Made by a program: the position numbers and the translations under genes. This document shows positions 17,921 to 26,026 of a stretch of DNA of 64,000 nt, piece after piece. Location of the stretch: the NCBI GenBank assembly GCA_964429485.1, contig CAYSBW010000001.1, positions 62,001 through 126,000 of the forward strand, given 5' to 3'. The stretch comes from JAPLKB01 sp964429485 (GTDB lineage: Bacteria; Desulfobacterota; Syntrophorhabdia; Syntrophorhabdales; Syntrophorhabdaceae). How positions within the stretch are numbered: position 1 is the first letter of the stretch; each line of letters begins with the position of its first letter. The notes under the pieces were generated by a model, which saw only the letters and a list, made by a program, of their open reading frames with translations, was not told the origin of the DNA and did no database searches.

Positions 17921-18868
17921 ATGATGAACAAACAACTAAAGGAAATTTGGATTTCAGAAAGACCTCTTGGCTTTATGCTGAGAGTATTAAGGAGTTTCAA
18001 ACGTAATCAAGGCCTTCTGCTTTCTGGTGCCCTTGCATATTATAGCCTCCTGTCGATTGTGCCAATGTCAATCCTTACACTTATTGTTCTGTCCCATTTC
18101 ATCGGAGAGGAACAAATATATCAAATTCTGTCCAAATTTACAGAAATGGTTATACCTGGTTATGCAGAAATTTTAAAGGAGCAGGTACGTTTTTTTATTG
18201 CATACCGTAAAATGATCGGTATTATCGGATTTCTTGTTATGTTGTTTTTTAGTTCCATGGCTTTTTCAGTCCTGGAAAGTGCCATGTCAATGATTTTTTC
18301 TCTCAGAACAAGGGCGAGACGCAGATTTCTTGTTTCTGCAATTATCCCCTATGTTTATATATTTTCATTATGTACCGGTATAGTGCTGGTTTCATTTATA
18401 GCAGGAGCGCTTGATACAATAGAGAAAAGACAGTTAATAATTTTAGGATGGAACCTGAGTCTTGAAGGTGCTTCAGGAATCATACTGTATGCACTTGGAG
18501 CAGCAGGAGAGGTTCTTATGCTTACATCAATATATCTTGTAATGCCTGTTGCTCATATCACCTTTCATTATGCTCTTATAGGGGGTATAACTGCCACTAT
18601 TCTCTGGGAAATTACCCGCCATGTGTTGATCTGGTATTATTCGAATTTGTCTATGGTGAATTTAATCTATGGATCTTTTGCCACTGCAGTTGTAACTCTC
18701 CTGACCATAGAAGTTGCTGCGATAATTCTTCTACTGGGAGCCCAGGTTATAGCAGAGCTTGAACATAAAAATAACAAACTGAGCAGAACGACCAGGACAA
18801 AACAGAAATCAGGAAAAAAAACAATGAAAAATTTAATCATGTTGATAAATTCGGATGATTGTTTGTAG
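17921..18868 (+). CDS. YihY/BrkB-family inner membrane protein
   Basis: A 315-residue membrane protein of the YihY family (once miscalled RNase BN). About six hydrophobic segments are visible, including GLLLSGALAYYSLLSIVPM, IGIIGFLVMLFFSSMAF, PYVYIFSLCTGIVLVSF and AVVTLLTIEVAAIILLLGAQ. The ALAYYSLLSIVPM start and the YGSFATAVVTLLTIE segment with a basic cytoplasmic tail are family hallmarks. The molecular role is not known with confidence; links to envelope lipid transport have been proposed. It is separated from the sirtuin gene by 112 AT-rich bases and converges on the anti-sigma gene. Confidence 0.92.
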   Translation: MMNKQLKEIWISERPLGFMLRVLRSFKRNQGLLLSGALAYYSLLSIVPMSILTLIVLSHFIGEEQIYQILSKFTEMVIPGYAEILKEQVRFFIAYRKMIGIIGFLVMLFFSSMAFSVLESAMSMIFSLRTRARRRFLVSAIIPYVYIFSLCTGIVLVSFIAGALDTIEKRQLIILGWNLSLEGASGIILYALGAAGEVLMLTSIYLVMPVAHITFHYALIGGITATILWEITRHVLIWYYSNLSMVNLIYGSFATAVVTLLTIEVAAIILLLGAQVIAELEHKNNKLSRTTRTKQKSGKKTMKNLIMLINSDDCL

Positions 18869-18921
18869 ACTGTGAACCCTTAGCCAATAAATGATTCTGG
18901 TTGAAATCTTTTTGCCATGTT

Positions 18922-19989
18922 TTACTCAGTCTGGATAATTTCTATTAATACGAAGATATTTTCCCCAGGTATGTCATAGAGTGGAGGATTTTCTTTTATT
19001 TCCCCGATGATCTTAAATTTTTCATGGAGTTCAATCAAATTGCATGCAGGCAGCACTGCTGTTATGATCCCTGTATCTTCCCGCAGTTCCTCCTTAAGTT
19101 CTGTTGCACCTGAATTTTTAAGAATTGCCTTGATTTTTTCCTTTATATAAATAATATTTCCTTTTTTTACTGTTATTGTAATGTTTTGCTGCCTTTTTGC
19201 ATCAGATGACTTTAGCTGCAAAATGCCGACTATTGAATCTGAATCACTGTAAGATCGATGTACCTGTTTTTTATCATTGGCAGTAATAGTGTTTTTTTTC
19301 TTAACTGTATTATTAGACATTGCTGATGATGAAGGTGAGGGCTGATATAAATATTCTCTGTGTTCTTCTTCTATTAGCTTTGTTGCGGATGGTTCAGTTG
19401 TGTTGGGTACAGATAATTGTGGTACAGGCAGCTCTTCCATTGAAGCGACAATGTCTGCTCCATCTTTTTTTGCTGTGACAGGCTTGTCTGTATCTTTTTT
19501 ATATTTTTTTTCAGGCATTATTTTTTCTTTTGAAACAGCAGGCGGTTGTTCTGTTCTGGTATGTTCCTTTTGTTCAATTTTATTATAAGGATATTCAGCA
19601 GTTATTTTTGTTTCATTATAGGATTCGATAGAATTTACCTGAGGGTCGGTTATTTTGAATATGTAAATTGCCATTGTTATAACAAGGCATACAGCAAAAA
19701 CCTCCGCAGGAATTTTGATATGGAGAGGAAAGAAAATTCTTTTCAATATCCCTTTTTTTCTTTCCGATTCCTCTCTGACCTGAGCCATAATTTTCCGGGA
19801 AAGCCATGGAGGAGGTTCTATTTCATCGATATTATTTAAAATTGTGAATGTTTTTTTTAATTCTTCAAAAATGTGAGTACAATTACTGCATGATGCGAGA
19901 TGTTTACTGATAGTTTCCTGTTCCTGGGAAGAAACATAACCTTCTATGTAATATGGCAGTTTTTTTTCTATATCACTACATTTGTTCAT
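18922..19989 (-). CDS. Membrane-anchored anti-sigma factor with zf-HC2 domain
   Basis: A 355-residue single-pass protein. Residues 1-45 form a zinc-binding anti-sigma domain (ISKHLASCSNCTHIFEELKK, HxxxCxxC). A membrane helix lies around residues 93-113 (EVFAVCLVITMAIYIFKI). The periplasmic part holds a charged, low-complexity linker and a C-terminal folded domain (TVKKGNIIYIKEKIKAIL and AVLPACNLIELHEKFKIIG). The gene starts inside the end of the ECF sigma gene (four-base overlap), so it is expected to hold that sigma factor inactive. The signal sensed by the outer domain is unknown; no site-1-protease motif can be recognised by eye. Confidence 0.88.
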   Translation of the reverse strand: MNKCSDIEKKLPYYIEGYVSSQEQETISKHLASCSNCTHIFEELKKTFTILNNIDEIEPPPWLSRKIMAQVREESERKKGILKRIFFPLHIKIPAEVFAVCLVITMAIYIFKITDPQVNSIESYNETKITAEYPYNKIEQKEHTRTEQPPAVSKEKIMPEKKYKKDTDKPVTAKKDGADIVASMEELPVPQLSVPNTTEPSATKLIEEEHREYLYQPSPSSSAMSNNTVKKKNTITANDKKQVHRSYSDSDSIVGILQLKSSDAKRQQNITITVKKGNIIYIKEKIKAILKNSGATELKEELREDTGIITAVLPACNLIELHEKFKIIGEIKENPPLYDIPGENIFVLIEIIQTE

Positions 19990-20618
19990 AAATCACCAAG
20001 CGCTTTTTTGAGACAGATCCTTAGACTGTCTCTGGCCCTGAAAAGCCTTGACTTTATTGTTCCTTCAGGCATTTTAAGAATACGGCTTACCTCATCATAA
20101 GAAAATCCTTGTATTTCCCGTAAGATAACAATTTCTCTCGATGTTTCATCAAGAGCATTGATGCATTTCTGTACCTCTACCTGAATCTCTTTTTGCTCAA
20201 GTTGCTCAACAACAGGTGTCTGTAGGGAAGGTGTTTCCATGCTGATGCTATTTTCATCCATTTCAAGGATACCATCTGTAGATCTGCCTTCGTGATGGGA
20301 GATGTTTTTAATACGCTTCAACCGGTTTTTTGCATGATTTATGAGAATGCTTGTGAGCCAGGTGGAAAACAGGGATTCTCCTTTAAATTTTTTTATTGAC
20401 TTGAATGCCGAGATGAATGTCTCCTGTACAATATCAGAGGCATCTTCATAATTATCAGTCATTCTGTAAGCTATATTGAACATTTTTTTCTGATGCCTCT
20501 CAACCAGCACCTCAAAGGCATTAATATCTTCATTTTTGCATAACAAGACTAATTCAAGATCTTTATCCAAACTTTTTTTTATTTTATCATCCATTTTATC
20601 TGACAGCTTGTCCTGCAA
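19986..20618 (-). CDS. ECF-type RNA polymerase sigma factor
   Basis: A 210-residue sigma factor of the RpoE-like ECF group. Region 2 is clear (AFEVLVERHQKKMFNIAYRM, then EDASDIVQETFISAFKSIKK and WLTSILINHAKNRLKR). Region 4 is the helix-turn-helix IVILREIQGFSYDEVSRILK with MPEGTIKSRLFRARDSL. A linker of about 30 residues separates them. The start is either TTG at 20618, which has AAGGG seven bases upstream, or ATG at 20594 eight codons later. It is co-encoded with the anti-sigma factor and probably controls its own operon. Targets are unknown; an envelope-stress role is a guess from family habits. Confidence 0.93.
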   Translation of the reverse strand: MQDKLSDKMDDKIKKSLDKDLELVLLCKNEDINAFEVLVERHQKKMFNIAYRMTDNYEDASDIVQETFISAFKSIKKFKGESLFSTWLTSILINHAKNRLKRIKNISHHEGRSTDGILEMDENSISMETPSLQTPVVEQLEQKEIQVEVQKCINALDETSREIVILREIQGFSYDEVSRILKMPEGTIKSRLFRARDSLRICLKKALGDL

Positions 20619-20651
20619 AAAAGTTCCCTTTCATGGAAAAATTCCAGGCCA

Positions 20652-20697
20652 AGACAGGAAAAGGTAATTTAAAAAAGCCCTTTTACCTGTCCTGTCT
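20652..20697 (-). terminator. Hairpin overlapping the 3' end of fhs
   Basis: AGACAGG (20652-20658) pairs with CCTGTCT (20691-20697), and AGGTAA (20662-20667) with TTACCT (20683-20688). The structure spans the fhs stop codon at 20669-20671 and fills the gap before the sigma gene. It may end or attenuate fhs transcription. A T-run lies in the loop rather than after the stem, so a classic terminator is not certain. Confidence 0.4.
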
Positions 20698-22429
20698 CAG
20701 TATCTACATCTATTCTTCTGAATGTAGGGTCTGAACCTGTGCCAGGCATGAGACTTATTGCACCCGTAACAGGGCAGAGGAATCTTGCTCCTGTAAATAC
20801 TAGAATGTCTCTTACCGGTAGCCTCCAGCCTTTTGGAACACCTTTCAATTCAGGATCATGGGAAAGGCTTAGATGTGTTTTTACCATCATTGTAAAATAA
20901 TCTTTCTTTTCCGGGTCATTTTCAAGTTTTATTGCCTTTGCCTCTGCATCCGGTATCCAGAGTACTCCATCCGCTCCGTAAAGCTGTTTTGCGATTAGCT
21001 CCACTCTTTCCCTGAAAGGCATTTCAAGAGGATAAAGAAATCTGAAATCAGTTTTTTCTTCGCAGGCATCAATAACAGCATCTGCAAGCTCCAGAGCTCC
21101 GTCACCACCTTTAAGCCAGTGTTCAGATACTGCAACACGTGCACCTTCATTTTCAGAATATTTTTTTACGAGGGCAATTTCTTCTTTTGTATCGCTGTTA
21201 TATCTGTTGATGCAAACAACTGGTTTTATACCGGACATTTTTACTATCCGTATATGATGGAGAAGGTTGGAAATGCCCTTTTCCAGTAACTCAATATTTT
21301 CCATTCTATATTCTTCTGCCAGAGGAAAACCGGGAGCCACTCTTGGACCGCCTCCGTGCATCTTTAAAGCTCTTATTGTCGTTGTAATTACTGAAACACT
21401 TGGTTTTAGCCCGCTGATTCTGCATTTTACGTTCCAGAATTTTTCGAACCCTATTTCAGCTGCAAAACCACTTTCAGTTACATGATAATCAAAAAGCTTG
21501 AGTCCTATCCTGTCTGCGATTATGGAGGATTGACCGATGGCAATGTTTGCAAATGGTCCTGCATGAACAAGGACGGGTTGTCCTTCAATGGTCTGGATAA
21601 GAGTAGGGTTAATGCTTTCTCTCATGAATGCGCACATAGCACCGGCAACCTCAAGATCTTCAGTTGTCACAGGATTTCCTTTTAAATCATATGCCACAGT
21701 TATCCTGCCGATCATTTCTCTCAGGTCTTTCAAATCCTTTGCAATGGAGAGGATTGCCATTGTCTCCGAGCTTACGGCAATATCAAAACGTGATTGCATG
21801 GTAAAACCATTCATCCTGCCGCCCAAACCTATGACAATGTTCCTCAGACTCTGAGCACAAAAATCTATTGCCCATCCCATCTGTACATTACTCGGGTCTA
21901 TATTGAGACGTCGCAGGTTTCTCTTTGCAAGTTCATTATCATTGTAATTTCTTTCGTGCTGCATACGTGATGTAAGGGCAACCATGGCAAGATTGTGGGC
22001 ATTCATAATGTTATTGATATCACCTGTTAACCCAAGAGAAAATTCAGTTAATGGAATTGCCTGAGCATTACCGCCTCCTGCTGCGCTGCCCTTAACATTC
22101 ATTGTAGGGCCGCCTGAAGATTGTCGGATTGCCCCCCCCACATTCTTTCCCCTTTTCCCCAAGCCTTCAATCAAGCCGAGAGATGTTGTTGTTTTTCCTT
22201 CTCCAAGAGGGGTTGGCGTAACTGCAGTTACCTCAATGTATTTACCGTCAGGTTTATCATTCAGTCTTTTTATGATTTTTGAAAAATCAAGTCTTCCTAT
22301 TTTCCCGTATGGCAGCACCTCATTATTTTCAAGGGATAATTCATCCCTGAGCTGCCATATTGATTTCATTTTTTCTGTTGCTGCTTCAGAAATTTGCCAG
22401 CCTGTCATAACTGTTGGATCGTAAGGCAT
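20669..22429 (-). CDS. fhs: Formate-tetrahydrofolate ligase
   Basis: A 586-residue cytoplasmic enzyme that joins formate to tetrahydrofolate with ATP, giving 10-formyl-THF for the methyl branch of the Wood-Ljungdahl pathway or for one-carbon supply. The ATP-binding loop TPTPLGEGKTTTSLGLIEGL is near residues 90-110. Conserved stretches include MNVKGSAAGGGNAQAIPL, VLVHAGPFANIAIG, KMHGGGPRVAPG and GARFLCPVTGAISLMPG. It is slightly longer than usual (~555-560), mainly at the N-terminus. ATG 22429 has AAAGGAGG eight bases upstream. It lies alone next to the sigma/anti-sigma pair; other folate-pathway genes are not in the window. Confidence 0.97.
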   Translation of the reverse strand: MPYDPTVMTGWQISEAATEKMKSIWQLRDELSLENNEVLPYGKIGRLDFSKIIKRLNDKPDGKYIEVTAVTPTPLGEGKTTTSLGLIEGLGKRGKNVGGAIRQSSGGPTMNVKGSAAGGGNAQAIPLTEFSLGLTGDINNIMNAHNLAMVALTSRMQHERNYNDNELAKRNLRRLNIDPSNVQMGWAIDFCAQSLRNIVIGLGGRMNGFTMQSRFDIAVSSETMAILSIAKDLKDLREMIGRITVAYDLKGNPVTTEDLEVAGAMCAFMRESINPTLIQTIEGQPVLVHAGPFANIAIGQSSIIADRIGLKLFDYHVTESGFAAEIGFEKFWNVKCRISGLKPSVSVITTTIRALKMHGGGPRVAPGFPLAEEYRMENIELLEKGISNLLHHIRIVKMSGIKPVVCINRYNSDTKEEIALVKKYSENEGARVAVSEHWLKGGDGALELADAVIDACEEKTDFRFLYPLEMPFRERVELIAKQLYGADGVLWIPDAEAKAIKLENDPEKKDYFTMMVKTHLSLSHDPELKGVPKGWRLPVRDILVFTGARFLCPVTGAISLMPGTGSDPTFRRIDVDTETGQVKGLF

Positions 22430-22761
22430 TAAAATACCTCCTTTAAATAGTTTACTAAAATGTTGTTTATAGTGAACTTAAATTTACATGTATTTATAAC
22501 ATGCCTTTCTTGCCGGATAGATTATTATCTGTTTTTAACTGTAATCGGAAAGCATGTTATCTTTCTGAACAATATTTTCAGGCAATATAAAAAAACAAGT
22601 TTCCTCTTTGTTTTAGATTTAAAGATATTTCAATATTTTAAACGAAGGTTCAGTACCTGAAAATAACATGATATTAGAATATACATTTTTTCAAAAAAAA
22701 CAATGAGCTTTTCCCTTGATTTTCCATTCTCAACTAATCAAAAGTTAAAATAGTGCCCGTC

Positions 22762-22789
22762 TTGTAATAGTTACATTCTTTGCTATAAT
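22762..22789 (+). promoter_or_regulatory. Sigma-70-type promoter for the CopZ-like gene
   Basis: TTGTAA (22762-22767), a 16-base spacer and TATAAT (22784-22789) lie 37 bases upstream of the metal-binding protein start. The 395-base gap between fhs and this gene is otherwise AT-rich; I see no riboswitch or other gene in it. Confidence 0.6.
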
Positions 22790-22825
22790 AAGAAATTATA
22801 CAATTTTAAAAAAGGAGGAAAATAA

Positions 22826-23029
22826 ATGACAGAAATAAATTTAAATATCGAGGGTATGAGTTGCCAGCATTGTATAATGAGTGTAAAAAAAGCTATCGGA
22901 GCCTTGAAAGGGGTTGAACAGACTGAAGTGTCCATAGGAAATGCTGTTGTTAAATATGATGATTCAAGGATAAAAGGTGAAGAAATTGAAGCAGCCATAG
23001 AGAAAGCAGGGTATAAAATAAGTAAATAA
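22826..23029 (+). CDS. Heavy-metal-associated (CopZ/MerP-like) metallochaperone
   Basis: A 67-residue single HMA domain with the metal site GMSCQHC (cysteines 13 and 16). The beta-alpha-beta pattern is clear: INLNIEGMSCQHCIMSVKKA, then VSIGNAVVKYDD and EIEAAIEKAGYKI. Such proteins carry Cu(I) or a similar soft metal to a P-type ATPase or regulator. No ATPase is adjacent, so the partner lies elsewhere. AAAGGAGGAAAATAA before the ATG is a strong ribosome site and a consensus-like promoter precedes it. The metal cannot be assigned from sequence alone. Confidence 0.92.
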   Translation: MTEINLNIEGMSCQHCIMSVKKAIGALKGVEQTEVSIGNAVVKYDDSRIKGEEIEAAIEKAGYKISK

Positions 23030-23155
23030 TGTAAATGACATTGCCAGGACAAAGCTATAAAAGGTCTTAACCACTGGTAGAGAGGAAAATTGAATTCATT
23101 CAGTTGTTGAGATCGACATGTATATTTTAGTGTGAAATTTCATCATATAAAATGT

Positions 23156-23310
23156 CAGGGCTATTCCTGAGCAAACCATTGTAAGGCGAGGAAACTTGGT
23201 CTTTGCTGCTTTTCAAGGGAAAAGTAAAAACTTAAACAGTGAGCATATATCAGTTCATACAGTGTAAGAGAAGGGGAGGTTCCACAGACTTTGAGTGGCT
23301 CAGGCCCCTG
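23156..23310 (+). ncRNA. Candidate structured leader RNA upstream of receiver-LpxC, with two exclusive folds
   Basis: The 440-base gap before receiver-LpxC contains no convincing gene. Long-range pairing is possible: CAGGG (23156-23160) with CCCTG (23306-23310), and CCTGAGC (23166-23172) with GCTCAGG (23298-23304). The same 3' bases can instead form a local hairpin: AGGGG (23272-23276) with CCCCT (23305-23309), and CCAC (23282-23285) with GTGG (23295-23298). A perfect CTTTTC-AAGG-GAAAAG hairpin sits at 23209-23224. Mutually exclusive stems are typical of regulatory leaders, but I match it to no known RNA family. It could equally be an independent small RNA, and strand is inferred only from the downstream gene. 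Confidence 0.35.
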
Positions 23311-23469
23311 TAGTTGCAGTCATTGGAGAGCGAAGAATGTGTTTTTGCGTGATGGTCTTATACCTGAAAAGAAATATAATGACAAATACAGGTTTACCAT
23401 CTTGACTATAACATTAAAATTGTGCTTATCCCGTTGCAAACTGTTGATGTTTAAAGTAGAATATCGCCT

Positions 23470-24720
23470 ATGAAAAAAGTACTTATTATCGATGACGAAA
23501 AAGCTATATTGGACAGCCTTTCATCAATTCTTGAAGATGAGGGCTTTATAGTCTTCAAGACAGCAGAAGTTAAAGAAGGACTTGTTATATTTGACCTGGA
23601 AGAGCCTGAATTAGTAATTCTTGATGTATGGATGCCTGAAATGGATGGCTTACAGGTTTTAAAACTTATCAAGAAAAAAAAGAGTAATGCCCTGGTGATT
23701 GTTATATCCGGGCACGGAACCATTTCAACAGCAGTGGAAGCTGTAAAAATAGGTGCCTACGATTTTCTTGAAAAGCCTCTGTCAATAGACAAAGTTCTTG
23801 AAGTTATATCGCGTGGTCTTGCCGGTGAAGCTAAAGCTATTGATAAGGCATCTGACTTCAGGATTGGATCTGCGAAGGGATTCAATCTATATAAGCAAAA
23901 AACAATTGCCAAAAGTATTGTTGCCTATGGTGTCGGACTTCATTCAGGTGTCAAAACCGGGATGGTTCTTATGCCTATGCCTGAAAACACCGGTATTGTC
24001 TTTGAGCATGTACCTGACGGAGAACGTATACCTGCCTATATAGATTATGTTTTTTCTGTTGGTTATGCTTCATCAGTGAAGGGTAAAAATTGTATTGTAA
24101 GAACTATAGAGCATCTCATGGCGACTCTCCATATGTGTGGAATAACCAATCTTCTTGTAAAAGTCAGTGAAGAAATACCAATATTCGACGGTTCTTCTGT
24201 TGAAATATTTCAAAAAATAGAAGAAGCGGGAATTATTGAGCAGGATGAAGGGGTTGAGCCAGTGCGTATTGAGGATACTATTACTCTTTCAAAGCTGCCT
24301 GATGGAAAATATCTGTCTATTGAACCCTCATCAGATATTTTTGAAATAGATTATACCCTTGAACATCCCAAGCCCATAGGTATACAAAGATATTCCTTTG
24401 TCTGTGAAAAAGATGCTTTTTTCAAAGAAATAGCTCCTGCAAGAACCTTCGGTTTTATAAAAGATTTTGAAAAACTTCAAAATATGGGACTTGGTTCCGG
24501 AGGCAGGATAAGTAATTTTATAATACTCAATGATCAGGGGGTTATTAACACAAAACTCAGATTTGAGGATGAGTTTGTCAGGCATAAGATCCTTGATCTA
24601 ATTGGAGATCTGTATCTGCTTAACAGACCTTTGATAGGCAAAGTTACGGCAAGGCAAACAGGCCACCTGGAGAACATTGCATTAGTAAAGGAAATACAAA
24701 AACGGCTTGCACACTGGTAG
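23470..24720 (+). CDS. lpxC: Response-regulator receiver domain fused to LpxC (UDP-3-O-acyl-GlcNAc deacetylase)
   Basis: A 416-residue fusion. Residues 1-117 are a CheY-like receiver: acidic D8/D9, phosphoacceptor D52 in VILDVWMPEMDG, S80 and K102 in FLEKPL. After a linker of about 24 residues, residues 142-416 are a full LpxC, the zinc deacetylase that commits UDP-acyl-GlcNAc to lipid A. Catalytic E214 and zinc ligand H215 lie in TIEHLMATLH; H372 and D376 in RHKILDLIGD; H399 in QTGHLEN. The spacing 372-376-399 equals that of the reference enzyme (238-242-265). PARTFGF is present. The protein ends just after KEIQKRLAHW, so the E. coli-type C-terminal tail that targets LpxC to FtsH is absent. 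No histidine kinase gene is adjacent. Phospho-control of activity is inference. Confidence 0.93.
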   Translation: MKKVLIIDDEKAILDSLSSILEDEGFIVFKTAEVKEGLVIFDLEEPELVILDVWMPEMDGLQVLKLIKKKKSNALVIVISGHGTISTAVEAVKIGAYDFLEKPLSIDKVLEVISRGLAGEAKAIDKASDFRIGSAKGFNLYKQKTIAKSIVAYGVGLHSGVKTGMVLMPMPENTGIVFEHVPDGERIPAYIDYVFSVGYASSVKGKNCIVRTIEHLMATLHMCGITNLLVKVSEEIPIFDGSSVEIFQKIEEAGIIEQDEGVEPVRIEDTITLSKLPDGKYLSIEPSSDIFEIDYTLEHPKPIGIQRYSFVCEKDAFFKEIAPARTFGFIKDFEKLQNMGLGSGGRISNFIILNDQGVINTKLRFEDEFVRHKILDLIGDLYLLNRPLIGKVTARQTGHLENIALVKEIQKRLAHW

Positions 24721-24798
24721 AGAGAAGTTAATTTTGTCAAGTATAAGTATTGTGTAATATTTGCAGAAGTATCCAGGTTTGTTTATAGGGAGGAGACG

Positions 24799-24984
24799 AT
24801 GGAAGACATGAAAGATAATTTCAGTAAAGATAATAATAAAAATTCATCTGGAAAAATAACTCCCCTTAATATCGTCAGAGCAGTTTCTTCGACTATTATT
24901 TTCGGAATACCCTTATTTATTGCTTCTTCTACTATTGTTGGTTACGGTATACATAAAGCTTGTAAAGCATTAAAAAAGAAGTAA
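24799..24984 (+). CDS. Small single-pass membrane protein, unknown function
   Basis: A 61-residue protein with a polar, Asn/Lys-rich N-terminus, one membrane helix (about residues 31-53, AVSSTIIFGIPLFIASSTIVG) and a short basic tail ending KKK. GGGAGGAG lies four bases before the ATG, a strong ribosome site, which supports it as a real gene. It follows receiver-LpxC by 78 bases on the same strand and may share its transcript. I recognise no family. A membrane tether or small regulator linked to the envelope enzyme upstream is possible but unproven. Confidence 0.65.
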   Translation: MEDMKDNFSKDNNKNSSGKITPLNIVRAVSSTIIFGIPLFIASSTIVGYGIHKACKALKKK

Positions 24985-25010
24985 TTAAGTAAAAATCCTC
25001 CTTACGCGTT

Positions 25011-25979
25011 TTACAACTTAGGCATATGTATATGCGATCTGATATTGTTGATTTCCTTGTATATGGTTGTGAGCCTTTTTTTATCAAAGTCAATTAGGCT
25101 ATCTACAAAGGCAGAAATATATCCCTGTTCTTTCATGGCTGATACTATTTTTCCTATAAGCATTGCTATTTGTTCATGATTATAGTAATGAGAACTGTCA
25201 TGGGAACGGTAACGATTGAGCAGTCCCTCGATCATTGCAATAAAAATAGTTGCGATCTTTGTTGGCATTAATGTGTGCTTAGCCTGTAGTTCAAATTCCT
25301 CTGTCATCTTTTCTGTAAAAGATACAAGATTTCCTGTATTTGCTTTTTCCAATACTTGTTGTATAAAAAAACACAGCGTATTTATATATTTGTCTACGTC
25401 TTCGGCGTGTGAACCGAGCATTTCCTCAAAATACATTGTTTCCAAAACCTGACGCAGAGAATGTTCTTTTGGAAGAAGAAGCTTTTTTTTAATTTCATAG
25501 CCTTCCTTTGGAAGGTATTCTTCGTATTCGATATAGTCAATGCCCAGCTTGAATCCTGGATTAGATTCTTCAGAATTAAAAAAATTGTCGTCTATTGCAA
25601 TACCTGACATATTTAATGTAGTTTCTATGGCATAAGCCCTTAAATATCCATCACCCAGAAAGGGAAGGATGAAACGGTTCTGTGTGGTAGCAGCAACCTC
25701 ATGATATCTTGTTACATCTCCCCTTGTAATAGCGCCTCTTAGCCAGAAGTCATTAAATATCCCCCACGTATAAAACTCCTTTACAGTATCTCTGAATTTT
25801 TCAAAATCCATTGATATTATTACAATGCTGTCGGACATGAGAAAGACAATTATATCAGGATCATCAATGTCATTGACCATTTTTATTAATTTTTCATACT
25901 TGCTTGACAGATCACCTGAAATAAATCTGGATGTAAAACCGAGTACATCGGCATAACATACATAGGCATTCTTAATCAT
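25011..25979 (-). CDS. Class III nucleotidyl cyclase-like protein, unknown product
   Basis: A 322-residue soluble protein. The N-terminal 140 residues follow the class III cyclase pattern: CYADVLGFTSRF with Asp11, IVFLMSDSIVII with Asp50 (the two expected metal aspartates), FWLRGAITRGDV, and FLGDGYLRAYAIE. The C-terminal half is helical and unassigned. Stand-alone cyclases of this look include the pyrimidine cyclases (PycC) of Pycsar antiphage systems. No recognisable TIR or multi-span membrane effector lies next to it. Its neighbours are a Cys-rich mini-protein 47 bases upstream on the same strand and a small membrane protein on the opposite strand. Catalytic activity and product are unknown; it could be a non-catalytic homologue. 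Confidence 0.55.
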   Translation of the reverse strand: MIKNAYVCYADVLGFTSRFISGDLSSKYEKLIKMVNDIDDPDIIVFLMSDSIVIISMDFEKFRDTVKEFYTWGIFNDFWLRGAITRGDVTRYHEVAATTQNRFILPFLGDGYLRAYAIETTLNMSGIAIDDNFFNSEESNPGFKLGIDYIEYEEYLPKEGYEIKKKLLLPKEHSLRQVLETMYFEEMLGSHAEDVDKYINTLCFFIQQVLEKANTGNLVSFTEKMTEEFELQAKHTLMPTKIATIFIAMIEGLLNRYRSHDSSHYYNHEQIAMLIGKIVSAMKEQGYISAFVDSLIDFDKKRLTTIYKEINNIRSHIHMPKL

Positions 25980-26026
25980 AACAGGAGTTTCCTTCTAGTT
26001 ATTTAACAGCGTTATAATATGGATTT

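Noticed and set aside
23036..23086. Apparent duplicate of the lpxC 3' end (CACTGGTAGAGAG shared with 24712-24724; both end in codons for His-Trp-stop)
   Set aside because: Thirteen identical bases are expected by chance many times in 64 kb, and similarity upstream is broken by a frame change. Too weak to call a pseudogene.
23155..23215. Possible c-di-GMP (GEMM) riboswitch because of GAGCAAACC
   Set aside because: The diagnostic GGGACGCAAAGCC element and the tetraloop-receptor arms are absent.
23156..23310. 6S RNA on the minus strand (closing stem with CCTGAGCC as in E. coli 6S)
   Set aside because: The long imperfect terminal hairpin and central bubble typical of 6S could not be drawn; the match is one short motif.
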